Shown here piece by piece: positions 23,279 through 30,988 of a stretch of DNA of 64,000 nucleotides. Where the stretch lies: NCBI RefSeq assembly GCF_001675045.1, contig NZ_LYPA01000080.1:186001-250000 (forward strand), given 5' to 3'. The notes under the pieces were generated by a model. It did no database searches and was not told the origin of the DNA. It worked only from the letters and a program-made list of their open reading frames with translations. The position numbers were made by a program, and so were the translations under genes. Each line of letters opens with the position of its first letter. The stretch's first letter is position 1. This DNA comes from Paenibacillus oryzae. Its GTDB lineage: Bacteria > Bacillota > Bacilli > Paenibacillales > Paenibacillaceae.

Positions 23279-24997
23279 ATGCTGCGTCGATTTTTTTCCT
23301 ATTATAAACCATACAAAAAACTGTTTTTTCTGGATTTTGGCTGCGCGGTGCTGCTCGCCATTCTGGAGCTTTGTTTCCCGCTTGCGGTTGGTTATGTCGT
23401 AAATACGCTGCTGCCGGATGAAAACTGGGGACTGATTATTTCCGCCTGCGTTGTGCTGCTGCTTATTTATGCTGTAAATACCATTTTATCCTATATCGTC
23501 ACTTATTGGGGTCATATGCTAGGCATCAATATTGAGACGGATATGCGCAGAGCGCTTTTTGATCATGTTCAGAAGCTGTCGTTCCGTTTCTTCGACAACA
23601 ACAAGACCGGTCATTTGCTGTCGCGTATGACCAACGACCTGTTTGAAATCGGCGAGGTAGCCCACCACGGACCGGAGGATATGTTTATCGCGGCGATGAC
23701 GCTGGCAGGCGCCTTCGGCATCATGCTGTACATCAATCCCGCATTGGCCATTATGACCTTTGTGATCGTTCCCGTCATAATTGTGCTGGTGCTGTATTTT
23801 AACGGCCGGATGACCAAAGCGTCCAACAGGCTATTCAGCGATATGGCCGATTTTAATGCCCGTGTTGAAGATGCCATCGGCGGCATTCGCGTTGTTCAGG
23901 CTTTTGCTAATGAAAAGCATGAAAGCAAGCTGTTTAAAGGAAACAATCTGCGGTTCCGCGAGGCAAAGCTGCTTTCCTACAAAATCATTAGCACGAATGC
24001 CTCCGTTTCCTACATTTTGATGCGTCTGGTACAGTTATTTGTGCTGATGGCTGGTGCGTATTTTGTTATTGCAAAAGGGATGAACTATGGGGATTTTGTG
24101 ACGTTTGTGCTGTTGACCAACATCTTTTTTAAACCGATTGAAAAGATTAACGCAGTCATTGAAAGCTATCCAAAAGGGATTGCCGGCTTCAAGCGTTACA
24201 CCCAGCTAATGGATACCGCTCCCGACATTGCGGATTCGCCTAATGCCATCGCGGTGGACACGTTAAGAGGCGATATTCGATATAACAACATTTCGTTTGG
24301 CTATGAGGGTGAAGCGAAGGTGCTGGAGGACATCAGCCTTTCGGTGGCTGCTGGCGAAACGATTGCATTCGTAGGCCCCTCGGGCGCCGGCAAAACAACG
24401 ATATGCAGCCTGCTGCCGCGTTTTTACGAAATAGAGGGCGGAAGCATCTCCATTGACGGCCACGACATACGGGATTTGACGCTTGAGTCGCTGCGCCGCA
24501 ATATTGGCATTGTGCAGCAGGACGTGTTCCTTTTTGCTGGTACGATTCGCGAAAATATAATGTACGGCAAGCTTGGCGCAAACGACGACGAGGTAATGGA
24601 GGCCGCCAGACGCGCTCGTCTGGAGGATTTTATTAAATCGCAGCCAAATGGTCTGGACACGGTGGTTGGCGAACGGGGCGTGAAGCTGTCCGGAGGACAG
24701 AAGCAGCGGCTGGCCATTGCCCGGATGTTCCTGAAGAACCCGCCGATTCTTATACTGGACGAAGCGACGTCGGCGCTGGATACGGAAACGGAGCAGGCGA
24801 TCCAGCAATCGCTGGCTGAGCTGTCCGTGGGACGTACCACGCTTGTTATCGCTCATCGTCTTGCCACAATCAAAAATGCCGACCGGATCATCGTGGTTAC
24901 GGAAAACGGCATCAGCGAGCAAGGGCGGCACGATGAACTCGTTGAAGCCGGCGGCATCTACAGCCGCCTCCATGAAGCGCAGTTCAGCCGCGTATAA
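23279..24997 (+). CDS. ABC exporter, fused permease and ATPase
   Basis: 572 residues. The six-helix type IV exporter domain (about 15-300) has the coupling phrase FFDNNKTGHLLSRMTNDL. The nucleotide-binding domain (about 330-572) has Walker A GPSGAGKTT, signature LSGGQKQRLAIAR, Walker B ILILDEATSALD and the switch His in IAHRLAT. All catalytic residues are present, so it should work as a homodimer or with a partner elsewhere; no partner gene is adjacent. Relatives export drugs, lipids or peptides. It lies 36 bp after the IF3-like gene and could be cotranscribed. Confidence 0.9.
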   Translation: MLRRFFSYYKPYKKLFFLDFGCAVLLAILELCFPLAVGYVVNTLLPDENWGLIISACVVLLLIYAVNTILSYIVTYWGHMLGINIETDMRRALFDHVQKLSFRFFDNNKTGHLLSRMTNDLFEIGEVAHHGPEDMFIAAMTLAGAFGIMLYINPALAIMTFVIVPVIIVLVLYFNGRMTKASNRLFSDMADFNARVEDAIGGIRVVQAFANEKHESKLFKGNNLRFREAKLLSYKIISTNASVSYILMRLVQLFVLMAGAYFVIAKGMNYGDFVTFVLLTNIFFKPIEKINAVIESYPKGIAGFKRYTQLMDTAPDIADSPNAIAVDTLRGDIRYNNISFGYEGEAKVLEDISLSVAAGETIAFVGPSGAGKTTICSLLPRFYEIEGGSISIDGHDIRDLTLESLRRNIGIVQQDVFLFAGTIRENIMYGKLGANDDEVMEAARRARLEDFIKSQPNGLDTVVGERGVKLSGGQKQRLAIARMFLKNPPILILDEATSALDTETEQAIQQSLAELSVGRTTLVIAHRLATIKNADRIIVVTENGISEQGRHDELVEAGGIYSRLHEAQFSRV

Positions 24998-25001
24998 GGA
25001 T

Positions 25002-25035
25002 AAGCATAAACATAAACATAAACATAAACATAAGC
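25002..25035. repeat. CATAAA hexanucleotide microsatellite
   Basis: About five units of CATAAA, with imperfect ends, begin 4 bases after the stop codon of the ABC exporter gene. Confidence 0.85.
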
Positions 25036-25095
25036 GCAAGCACGGCTAAAATGTGATGTCTGCAAGTAATGTTTATGGGCAGTTCCGACAGAGAT

Positions 25096-25138
25096 AAGGC
25101 CCAAGAGTGTGGTTTTCCACAGACTCTCGGGCCTTTTC
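25096..25138. terminator. Bidirectional terminator between ABC exporter and purine nucleoside phosphorylase
   Basis: AAGGCCCaAGAGT...AGACTCTcGGGCCTT with a TTTT tail serves both converging genes. On the minus strand it starts only two bases after the phosphorylase stop codon. Confidence 0.85.
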
Positions 25139-25139
25139 A

Positions 25140-25967
25140 CTAAACGGGAAACGAGCGAACGGACGCTTTAACGAGCGATATAAATTTTGGACGAGCTTCT
25201 TCGGCTACGCGTACAACCTGCTCATGGGTGAGCGGCTCCAGCTCGTCGCCAATTGCCATATCGGTGATGCAGGTAATGCCCGCTACGGAGATGCCGCAAT
25301 AATTAGCCGCTACAACCTCCGGTACAGTGGACATGCCTACGGCGTCAGCGCCCCATGCCGCCATCATCGTAAGCTCTGCTGGCGTACAGTAGGTTGGGCC
25401 GGAGATGCTGACGTAAACGCCCTGCTGCACCTTCACGCCCAGCTTATCGGCTTGCTCCGCCACAATGGAGCGAAGCTCCGGGCTATAAGCGCGCGACATG
25501 TCGGGGAAGCGAGGCCCCAGCTCTGGAATGTTAGCGCCGATAAGCGGATTGCTGCCTGTATTGTTGATATGGTCCTTGATCAGCATCAAATCGCCTGCGG
25601 AGAATGCGCGATTCATGCCGCCTGCCGCATTGGTGACCAGAAGCGTGCCGATGCCCAGCTTTTTCATCACGTAAACCGGGAACACAACTTCCTTCATGGA
25701 ATAGCCTTCATAATAGTGGAAACGTCCCTTCATGACCAGGACGGTTTTGCCTTCCAATTCGCCGATTACGAGCTCACCGGAATGACCCTCTACCGTGGAT
25801 ACCGGGAAATGAGGAATTTCGCTATAGGGGATAACGGTTGCGTTCTGCACCTCATCCGCCATAACGCCCAAGCCGGAGCCCAGAATCAAGCCGATAGCCG
25901 GTTTGTTATTTAATTTGCTTTCGATGTAAGCGGCTGCTTCATTTATTTTGTTCAACATCTGTTCCAT
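25140..25967 (-). CDS. Purine nucleoside phosphorylase (trimeric, PNP I)
   Basis: 275 residues. Phosphate-binding GLILGSGLG, FPVSTVEGHSGELVIG, RFHYYEGY, the NAAGGMN motif and ISGPTYCTPAE are all characteristic, as is DAVGMSTVPEVVAANYCG for purine recognition with Glu and Met. It splits guanosine or inosine and deoxy forms to base and (deoxy)ribose-1-phosphate. ATG at 25967 has AAGGAG 9 bases upstream; the ATG at 25976 touches that site. It is divergent from deoC, whose enzyme handles deoxyribose phosphate, so the pair forms a nucleoside salvage unit. Confidence 0.92.
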   Translation of the reverse strand: MEQMLNKINEAAAYIESKLNNKPAIGLILGSGLGVMADEVQNATVIPYSEIPHFPVSTVEGHSGELVIGELEGKTVLVMKGRFHYYEGYSMKEVVFPVYVMKKLGIGTLLVTNAAGGMNRAFSAGDLMLIKDHINNTGSNPLIGANIPELGPRFPDMSRAYSPELRSIVAEQADKLGVKVQQGVYVSISGPTYCTPAELTMMAAWGADAVGMSTVPEVVAANYCGISVAGITCITDMAIGDELEPLTHEQVVRVAEEARPKFISLVKASVRSFPV

Positions 25968-26074
25968 GCGCTGCATCTCCTTGTCATCAGGCGGACGCCC
26001 GATGTTCTTTTTTCACGAAGCATATCCATAATAGCCCAACAAGCAGGGTAAAGTAAACCATAACGGCGCTGTTG

Positions 26075-26103
26075 TTGTTGATTGTCCATATAGCGTCTAT
26101 AAT
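26075..26103 (+). promoter_or_regulatory. Promoter of deoC
   Basis: TTGTTG (26075-26080), a 17-bp spacer and a perfect TATAAT (26098-26103), about 40 bp before the deoC GTG. Confidence 0.65.
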
Positions 26104-26143
26104 GAAAGAATATCCATCATAAGGTAACGGGAGGAATATAGAA

Positions 26144-26833
26144 GTGAGCAACCATACAAGCCTGACAAAAGCCGAAGTAGCGGCAATGATTGACCATACC
26201 ATTTTGAAAGCTGATGCAACCCGGGAAGAGGTTCTCCATATCTGCAAGGAAGCTGCCGAGCACAAATTTGCCACCGTTTGCGTAAATGCAGGCTGGGTGC
26301 CGCTTGTCGCAGAGGCGCTTAAAGGAACAGGAGTAGGCATCACGACAGTTGTTGGATTCCCGCTGGGCGCAACAACAACAGCCTCCAAAGCCTTTGAAGC
26401 AGCGGAAGCGATTCAAGCCGGAGCAACTGAAATCGACATGGTGCTGAATGTGGGACTTCTCAAATCCGGAGACGCCGAAGGCGTGCAAAGAGATGTAGAG
26501 GGAGTCGTTGCGGCTTGCCGTGACAAAGCTGCTCTGAAGGTCATTCTGGAAACAGGGCTTCTTAGCGATGAAGAGAAGGAGCTGGCCTGCCAGCTTTGTG
26601 TAAAAGCCGGAGCTGATTTTGTCAAAACCTCGACCGGATTTGGCAAGGGAGGAGCTACGGCGGAGGATATCGCCCTGATGCGCCGGATTGTCGGCCCTGA
26701 TCTGGGAGTAAAAGCCTCCGGCGGCGTTCGCGATCTGGAAACGGCTCTGCAGATGATTGCAGCAGGTGCAACCCGCATCGGCGCAAGCGCCAGTGTAGCT
26801 ATAGTAACCGGCGGCAAAGGCGAGGGGTACTAG
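26144..26833 (+). CDS. deoC: Deoxyribose-phosphate aldolase
   Basis: 229 residues, a class I aldolase TIM barrel. It has [11 protein letters not shown], the DMVLNVG segment (with the Asp of the proton relay), the Schiff-base lysine in FVKTSTGF and the second lysine in [10 protein letters not shown]. It splits deoxyribose-5-phosphate into acetaldehyde and glyceraldehyde-3-phosphate. GTG start with GGGAGG upstream. Its TAG stop is formed from the first three bases of the inverted-repeat element that follows; removing the element and one TA restores TAC-TAA, so the original stop was probably TAA. Confidence 0.93.
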   Translation: MSNHTSLTKAEVAAMIDHTILKADATREEVLHICKEAAEHKFATVCVNAGWVPLVAEALKGTGVGITTVVGFPLGATTTASKAFEAAEAIQAGATEIDMVLNVGLLKSGDAEGVQRDVEGVVAACRDKAALKVILETGLLSDEEKELACQLCVKAGADFVKTSTGFGKGGATAEDIALMRRIVGPDLGVKASGGVRDLETALQMIAAGATRIGASASVAIVTGGKGEGY

Positions 26834-26989
26834 GGCGTGTCTGAAAACCCGCTTGAGGTCATCTTGCACCGCCTTTTCGCTCCCTGCTGCGTCAGTTTTG
26901 TTTGACTTACCCCCGGTAAGCCTGCACAAAACTTCTTTGCCTGGGACAAAAAATTGGCACTACCCCTCGGAGTATTCAGACACGCCCTA
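26831..26989. repeat. Inverted-repeat element, copy D (full length, 159 bp)
   Basis: Perfect 15-bp terminal inverted repeats TAGGGCGTGTCTGAA and TTCAGACACGCCCTA include a TA at each edge, consistent with a TA target duplication as made by IS630/mariner-like transposases. The interior holds GAGGTCATCTTGCACCGCC and a small hairpin CTTACC-CCC-GGTAAG. There is no reading frame. It begins within the deoC stop codon. Confidence 0.85.
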
Positions 26990-27037
26990 AATAGGGCTGA
27001 CTTGATCAAAGCCCTTTACTACTGCTATCAAAAATAA

Positions 27038-27090
27038 AAAAGCAAACTTCAAGAATGCTGTTTTACCAGTGTTCCGGAAGTTTGCTTTTT
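27038..27090. terminator. Bidirectional terminator, deoC / mrp operon
   Basis: AAAAAGCAAACTTC and GGAAGTTTGCTTTTT form a 12-13 bp stem around a 25-nt loop. The T-run on the minus strand (TTTTTTATTTTTG) is the stronger one, favouring a role at the end of the mrp transcript. Confidence 0.75.
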
Positions 27091-27125
27091 AAGTTGATTG
27101 TCAGGGTGACAGTTGGAAAATTACA

Positions 27126-27305
27126 ATTTGTACGATTTTCCACACAAAACACTAATTGAAATGGGGTATTTATTTCGTTTTGTATGAAGAATCATACAAA
27201 ATGAAAAAAGCGCAGCTTCCAAGCGGATATTTTGTATGAATAATCGTACAAAGTGACAAGAAAGGCATTTGTTCGCCCTTATTTTATACGAAGAATCATA
27301 CAAAA
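27126..27305. repeat. Four 24-bp palindromes at exact 52-bp spacing
   Basis: Starts are at 27126, 27178, 27230 and 27282. The best copy (27178-27201) is TTTTGTATGA-AGAA-TCATACAAAA, a perfect 10-bp inverted repeat with a 4-base centre. The third and fourth copies differ at two or three positions; the first is the most degenerate. The three 28-bp gaps are unrelated to each other. No cas gene is in the window. 52 bp equals five turns of B-DNA, so the sites lie on one face. Confidence 0.85.
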
Positions 27306-27322
27306 TAACCAGTTTTGTAGAC

Positions 27323-27584
27323 CGGTAGCTAAGTAACTCGGTAGCTCAGTAGCAGCTCAGTAGATCGTTAGCTAAGTGACTCTGTAGCTCAGTAGCAGCT
27401 TAGTAGCTCAGTAGCTAAGTAACTCTGTAGCTCATTAGTAGCTCATTAGTAGCTCAGTAGCTTAGTAGCTAAGTAACTCTGTAGCTCATTAGTAGCTTAT
27501 TAGTAGCTCGGTAGCTCAGCAGCAGCTCAACAGCTCGGTAGCCCAGCAACTAAGTAGCTCGGCAGCTCAACAGCTCAGTAGCCA
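27323..27584. repeat. AGCT-rich minisatellite (GTAGCTCA-type)
   Basis: About 260 bp is made almost entirely of variants of GTAGCTCAG and TAGCAGCTCA, with larger units starting GCTAAGTAACTCTGTAGCTC repeated about every 55-75 bp. AGCT occurs more than twenty times. It starts 18 bp after the last palindrome and ends about 33 bp before the mrpG stop codon. Confidence 0.85.
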
Positions 27585-27617
27585 GGTCATAGGCTGTCCT
27601 GTCTAACGCAGCCGAGC

Positions 27618-27995
27618 TTAAGCCTGGCTGCTTTCGGCGGTTTTGCGCTTTTCGCGTTCCAGGTCGGCTGCAAGCTCGTCTGTTATCCCTGCTGGCTTTA
27701 CGCCAAAGCGGTATGCCGATCTGGCGATCAAGTGGCCGGTGACCGGCGCCGTCAGGAATACAAAGATGATACCCAGAAGCAGTCTGACGCTAACCTGATT
27801 GTGAACAAACATGAAATACAGAAAGGTGCTCAGCAGAATAAAAAGTATCCCTAACGTAATGCTTTTTGTGGCGGCATGAGAGCGTGTATAAACATCCGGC
27901 AGCCTAAGGAAGCCGAGCGAGCTGATAAGGCTAAGCACTGTCCCCGCAAGCACCATGACTACAACGACGATTTCAATCATTTCTTTTCCGCTCAA
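27618..27995 (-). CDS. mrpG: Mrp Na+/H+ antiporter subunit G
   Basis: 125 residues with three membrane helices and the family phrase LGFLRLPDVYTRSHAATKSITLG; the C-terminal tail is charged (ELAADLEREKRKTAE). Last of seven minus-strand genes in the order A-B-C-D-E-F-G. TTG start at 27995 with GAGGTG upstream, overlapping mrpF by 23 bp; an in-frame ATG five codons later is an alternative. Confidence 0.92.
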   Translation of the reverse strand: MSGKEMIEIVVVVMVLAGTVLSLISSLGFLRLPDVYTRSHAATKSITLGILFILLSTFLYFMFVHNQVSVRLLLGIIFVFLTAPVTGHLIARSAYRFGVKPAGITDELAADLEREKRKTAESSQA

Positions 27996-28257
27996 TCACA
28001 ACACCTCTTTCCAAAAACTTGCACAATGCGACTGTACTCAGGAAGGCCAAAATGCCGATCAGGAGTATTGTCTCCAAATAAGAGCTGGAATCCAGCATTA
28101 TGCACAATACAGCTACGATACCAATAATATTGTATCCGATGGAATCAAGGGCCAAAATGCGGTCGGGCAGCGACGGGCCTTTTACCACCCGGTACAGGGC
28201 AATGGCTATCGAAATCGTTAGCATAATGAGTGACGTCATTAGCAGTGTCTGGAACAT
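27973..28257 (-). CDS. mrpF: Mrp Na+/H+ antiporter subunit F
   Basis: 94 residues, three membrane helices, with the hallmark YRVVKGPSLPDRILALDSI near residue 22. Its ATG overlaps the mrpE stop codon by one base (TAATG), so translation is coupled. It is part of the MrpEFG half of the complex. Confidence 0.93.
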   Translation of the reverse strand: MFQTLLMTSLIMLTISIAIALYRVVKGPSLPDRILALDSIGYNIIGIVAVLCIMLDSSSYLETILLIGILAFLSTVALCKFLERGVVIERKRND

Positions 28258-28733
28258 TAGCGCATCACCTCGATTATAGCATCTTCAAAACGGTCTCTTG
28301 TGCGGAGAATGCTTTTTTTCATGCTTGGCACATCCATCGCATGCACGTACATGATGCCTTCATCCGGTGCAATTTCCATCACAACAGAGCCAGGCGTCAG
28401 CGTCATCAGGTTAGCCAGCATAGATAGCTCCCATTCCGTGCGCATACGCGTTTTCATTTTGAAAATGCCGGGTTCGATATTTAGTCGAGGTCTAATGATC
28501 TGCCAAGAAACAACGGCGCTTGACACAAACAGCTCAAGGGAGAACAGGCCGACCAGCTTGGCAAGACTCCATAGCTTGCGTCCATAAAACGGCGTAGGAA
28601 AAAACCGGCGCATGGAGAAGATAATAAACGCGCCTAATATAAAACCGATGACAAAGGTTAACATGCTCCATTTGTCATGCAGCAGCATCCAGATCATGGC
28701 GACCAGCAGGTTCAGCAAAATTTGCATCGTCAT
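28257..28733 (-). CDS. mrpE: Mrp Na+/H+ antiporter subunit E
   Basis: 158 residues, the same length as in Bacillus. Two to three N-terminal helices precede a cytoplasmic domain with RTEWELSMLANLMTLTPGSVVMEI and YVHAMDVP, the conserved core of MrpE. The ATG lies 24 bp after mrpD. Confidence 0.93.
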   Translation of the reverse strand: MTMQILLNLLVAMIWMLLHDKWSMLTFVIGFILGAFIIFSMRRFFPTPFYGRKLWSLAKLVGLFSLELFVSSAVVSWQIIRPRLNIEPGIFKMKTRMRTEWELSMLANLMTLTPGSVVMEIAPDEGIMYVHAMDVPSMKKSILRTRDRFEDAIIEVMR

Positions 28734-28757
28734 TATACATCACATCCTTCCGGGGCC

Positions 28758-30233
28758 TTATGAAAAGACGGCATCGATATAGATTTGCGGATTAACCAGC
28801 GGTTCGACAGCTTGATTAATATACGGCATCACAGCTTCGGCGCCGAGTCCAAGACCAACAACCAGCGCGGTTAACATAAAACCCGGAATCAAAACCCCTC
28901 TGCCGCTGGACTTCTGCTCGCCCTCGCTTAGCAGCGTTTCGCCCCAGAAGCTGTTGATGAATATTTTCATAACGGAATACAGCACAAGCAGGCTGGTTAG
29001 CAAGCTAATGCCCGCCATCAAGTAATAGCCTTCATTTACGCCGCCTTCCAGAATCATAAATTTGCCGATAAAGCCGCTCAGCGGAGGCACGCCTGCAAGC
29101 GCAAGCGCCGAAATGAAGAATAGCCAGGTCAAAATAGGGCGATAGCGCACCAGACCGCTAATTTCCCTAAGCTTGTCGGTGCCTGCAATAAGGACAATGG
29201 TGCCGCCAAGAATAAAGATTAATCCTTTGGCTATCATGTCGTGTACCAGGTAATAAATGGCGCCGTTTAAGGACGCTTCGGTTGCAACGGCGACGCCAAA
29301 CAGAATAAAACCAACAGATATAATGACGTTATAGGCCAGGATTTGCTTGATGCGCCAGTAGGCAATGGCTCCGATCGCACCTAATATCATCGTTAATGCC
29401 GACATCCAGAGCAGGATGGTATGCGTAATTTCCGGCTGATGGGGGAAGATCAGCGTGAAGGTGCGAATGATCGCATAAATGCCTACCTTGGTCAGCAGGG
29501 CTGCAAACAATGCAGCGATTGGAGCCGGAGGGGCGCTGTAGGACCCGGGCAGCCAGAAAAAGAGAAACAGTCCCGCCTTGAGGCCAAATACCATCATAAG
29601 CAGAAGGCTGACGGTTGTCGTCAAGCCATCCTGGCCTTGCTCTGCAATGCGCTGAGCGATATGGGCCATATTCAGCGTACCGGTTATGGAATACAAATAA
29701 CCGATTGCAAGGACGAACAAGCTGGAGGATACGATGTTAATAATGATATATTTGACGGTTTCCCTCAGCTGGACGCGTCCTCCTCCCAGGCTGAGCAGCA
29801 CATAGGAAGACAGCAGCATCACTTCGAAGAATACAAACAGATTAAAAATATCTCCGGTCAGGAAGGAGCCGTTGACTCCGCACAGCAAAATCATCATTAG
29901 CGGGTATGCATAATGCCCTTTTCGCTCTTCGCCGATAAAATGAAAGGCAAAAATGAGGCAAGCAAGCGTTACGATAGAAGCGACGGTAACCAGAATAGCG
30001 GCCATCATATCCGCAACAAGCGGGATACCGTAAGGCGCTTCCCATCCGCCCATATGAAGCACCTGAATGCCGCTTTTCGACACCTGGCCGATAAGAATGA
30101 ATGAAATAATAATCGTGGCAATCGTGCCCAATCCGGCAATCCATTGCTGGAGACGGTATTTCGTGCGGAAGAAAAACAGGCTGACGCCAAGGAACAGAGG
30201 AATAAACAAAGGCAATACAACTAAATTATTCAT
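28758..30233 (-). CDS. mrpD: Mrp Na+/H+ antiporter subunit D (NuoN/L-like)
   Basis: 491 residues, about fourteen membrane helices, proton-antiporter family. The conserved glutamate lies in FVFFEVMLLSSYVLLSL and the lysine in FGLKAGLFLFFWLPGSYSAPPAPIAAL; LVHDMIAKGLIFILGG follows. It is homologous to complex I proton-pumping subunits. It overlaps mrpC by 8 bp. Confidence 0.94.
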   Translation of the reverse strand: MNNLVVLPLFIPLFLGVSLFFFRTKYRLQQWIAGLGTIATIIISFILIGQVSKSGIQVLHMGGWEAPYGIPLVADMMAAILVTVASIVTLACLIFAFHFIGEERKGHYAYPLMMILLCGVNGSFLTGDIFNLFVFFEVMLLSSYVLLSLGGGRVQLRETVKYIIINIVSSSLFVLAIGYLYSITGTLNMAHIAQRIAEQGQDGLTTTVSLLLMMVFGLKAGLFLFFWLPGSYSAPPAPIAALFAALLTKVGIYAIIRTFTLIFPHQPEITHTILLWMSALTMILGAIGAIAYWRIKQILAYNVIISVGFILFGVAVATEASLNGAIYYLVHDMIAKGLIFILGGTIVLIAGTDKLREISGLVRYRPILTWLFFISALALAGVPPLSGFIGKFMILEGGVNEGYYLMAGISLLTSLLVLYSVMKIFINSFWGETLLSEGEQKSSGRGVLIPGFMLTALVVGLGLGAEAVMPYINQAVEPLVNPQIYIDAVFS

Positions 30234-30564
30234 GGTCTTGTCCCCTTAATTTCTCTATGTTGTCTGTCCCGTGCTCCCTGTAGGTTCGGTAAGCCAGCAC
30301 AAGAGAAAACGCGGTAAGCGAAAAGCTGATTACAATCGAGGTCAGAATAAGCGCCTGAGGAACAGGATCGGTATAGCTGGCGGCCTGCTCGTCGAGAAGA
30401 GGCGCCGCCCCCTTCTTCAGACCGTTTATCGACATCAGCATAATGTGAACGCCATGGGTAAACAGGGACAAACCCAAAATAATGCGAAGCAGCGTTTTGC
30501 TCAGGATTAGATAAACTCCGGAAGTAAACAAGGTTCCAGCAATAATCGTCATTACTATTTCCAT
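30226..30564 (-). CDS. mrpC: Mrp Na+/H+ antiporter subunit C (NuoK-like)
   Basis: 112 residues with three membrane helices (GVYLILSKTLLRIILGLSLFTHGVH, ALILTSIVISFSLTAFSLVLAYR). It is homologous to NuoK of complex I and lies one base after mrpB. Confidence 0.93.
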   Translation of the reverse strand: MEIVMTIIAGTLFTSGVYLILSKTLLRIILGLSLFTHGVHIMLMSINGLKKGAAPLLDEQAASYTDPVPQALILTSIVISFSLTAFSLVLAYRTYREHGTDNIEKLRGQDHE

Positions 30565-30565
30565 A

Positions 30566-30988
30566 CTATTCGTCCTCGCTAATGCTACGTATTATCGTCA
30601 TCGTTGTACCAACTACGGCCATATATACGCCAAGATCAAAAACAAACGCGGTGCCAAGCCCTGTTTTGCCCAAAAGCGGCAAATTGACGTATTCGTAATA
30701 TTGAAACAGAAAGTTATCGCCCAACAAAACGGAGGCAAGACCGGTCAGTAAGGCAAGCATGACGCCGATTGCGCCAACAATTTTGAAATCCAGCGGAATG
30801 ATGTCGCGTACTGTCTCCACATCAAAGGCCAGATAGAGCAACGTAAAGGCCGAGGCCGTAATCAATCCGCCGATAAAACCGCCGCCGGGATTATTATGTC
30901 CGGCAAACAGAATATAGATGGAATAAATCATGATGATAAAAACAAGCACTTTAGCTGCGGACTGCAAAATGACGTTGGAAAATTTCAC
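30566..30988 (-). CDS. mrpB: Mrp Na+/H+ antiporter subunit B
   Basis: 140 residues, four membrane helices, with the hallmark GHNNPGGGFIGGLITASAF near residue 30 and GTAFVFDLGVYMAVVG. GTG start overlaps the mrpA stop (GTGA), with GGAGGGGGAG upstream. Confidence 0.94.
   Translation of the reverse strand: MKFSNVILQSAAKVLVFIIMIYSIYILFAGHNNPGGGFIGGLITASAFTLLYLAFDVETVRDIIPLDFKIVGAIGVMLALLTGLASVLLGDNFLFQYYEYVNLPLLGKTGLGTAFVFDLGVYMAVVGTTMTIIRSISEDE

Larger units (their letters stand above)
26990..27617. other. Repeat-rich non-coding block between deoC and mrpG
   Basis: It contains, in order, a bidirectional terminator, four evenly spaced palindromes and an AGCT-rich minisatellite, each listed separately. 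No gene was found. The only terminator for the mrp operon visible here is the one at 27038-27090, so most of this block is probably transcribed as mrp 3' untranslated RNA. Confidence 0.6.

Noticed and set aside
24263-25049. Reading frames over the CATAAA repeat (KHKHKH and LCLCLC peptides)
   Set aside because: Products of the microsatellite overlapping the end of the ABC exporter gene; no start signals.
27126-27305. CRISPR array (24-bp repeats, 28-bp spacers)
   Set aside because: Repeats are too different from each other, are near-perfect palindromes with AT-rich arms, number only four and have no cas genes in the window. Kept as a phased palindrome array instead.
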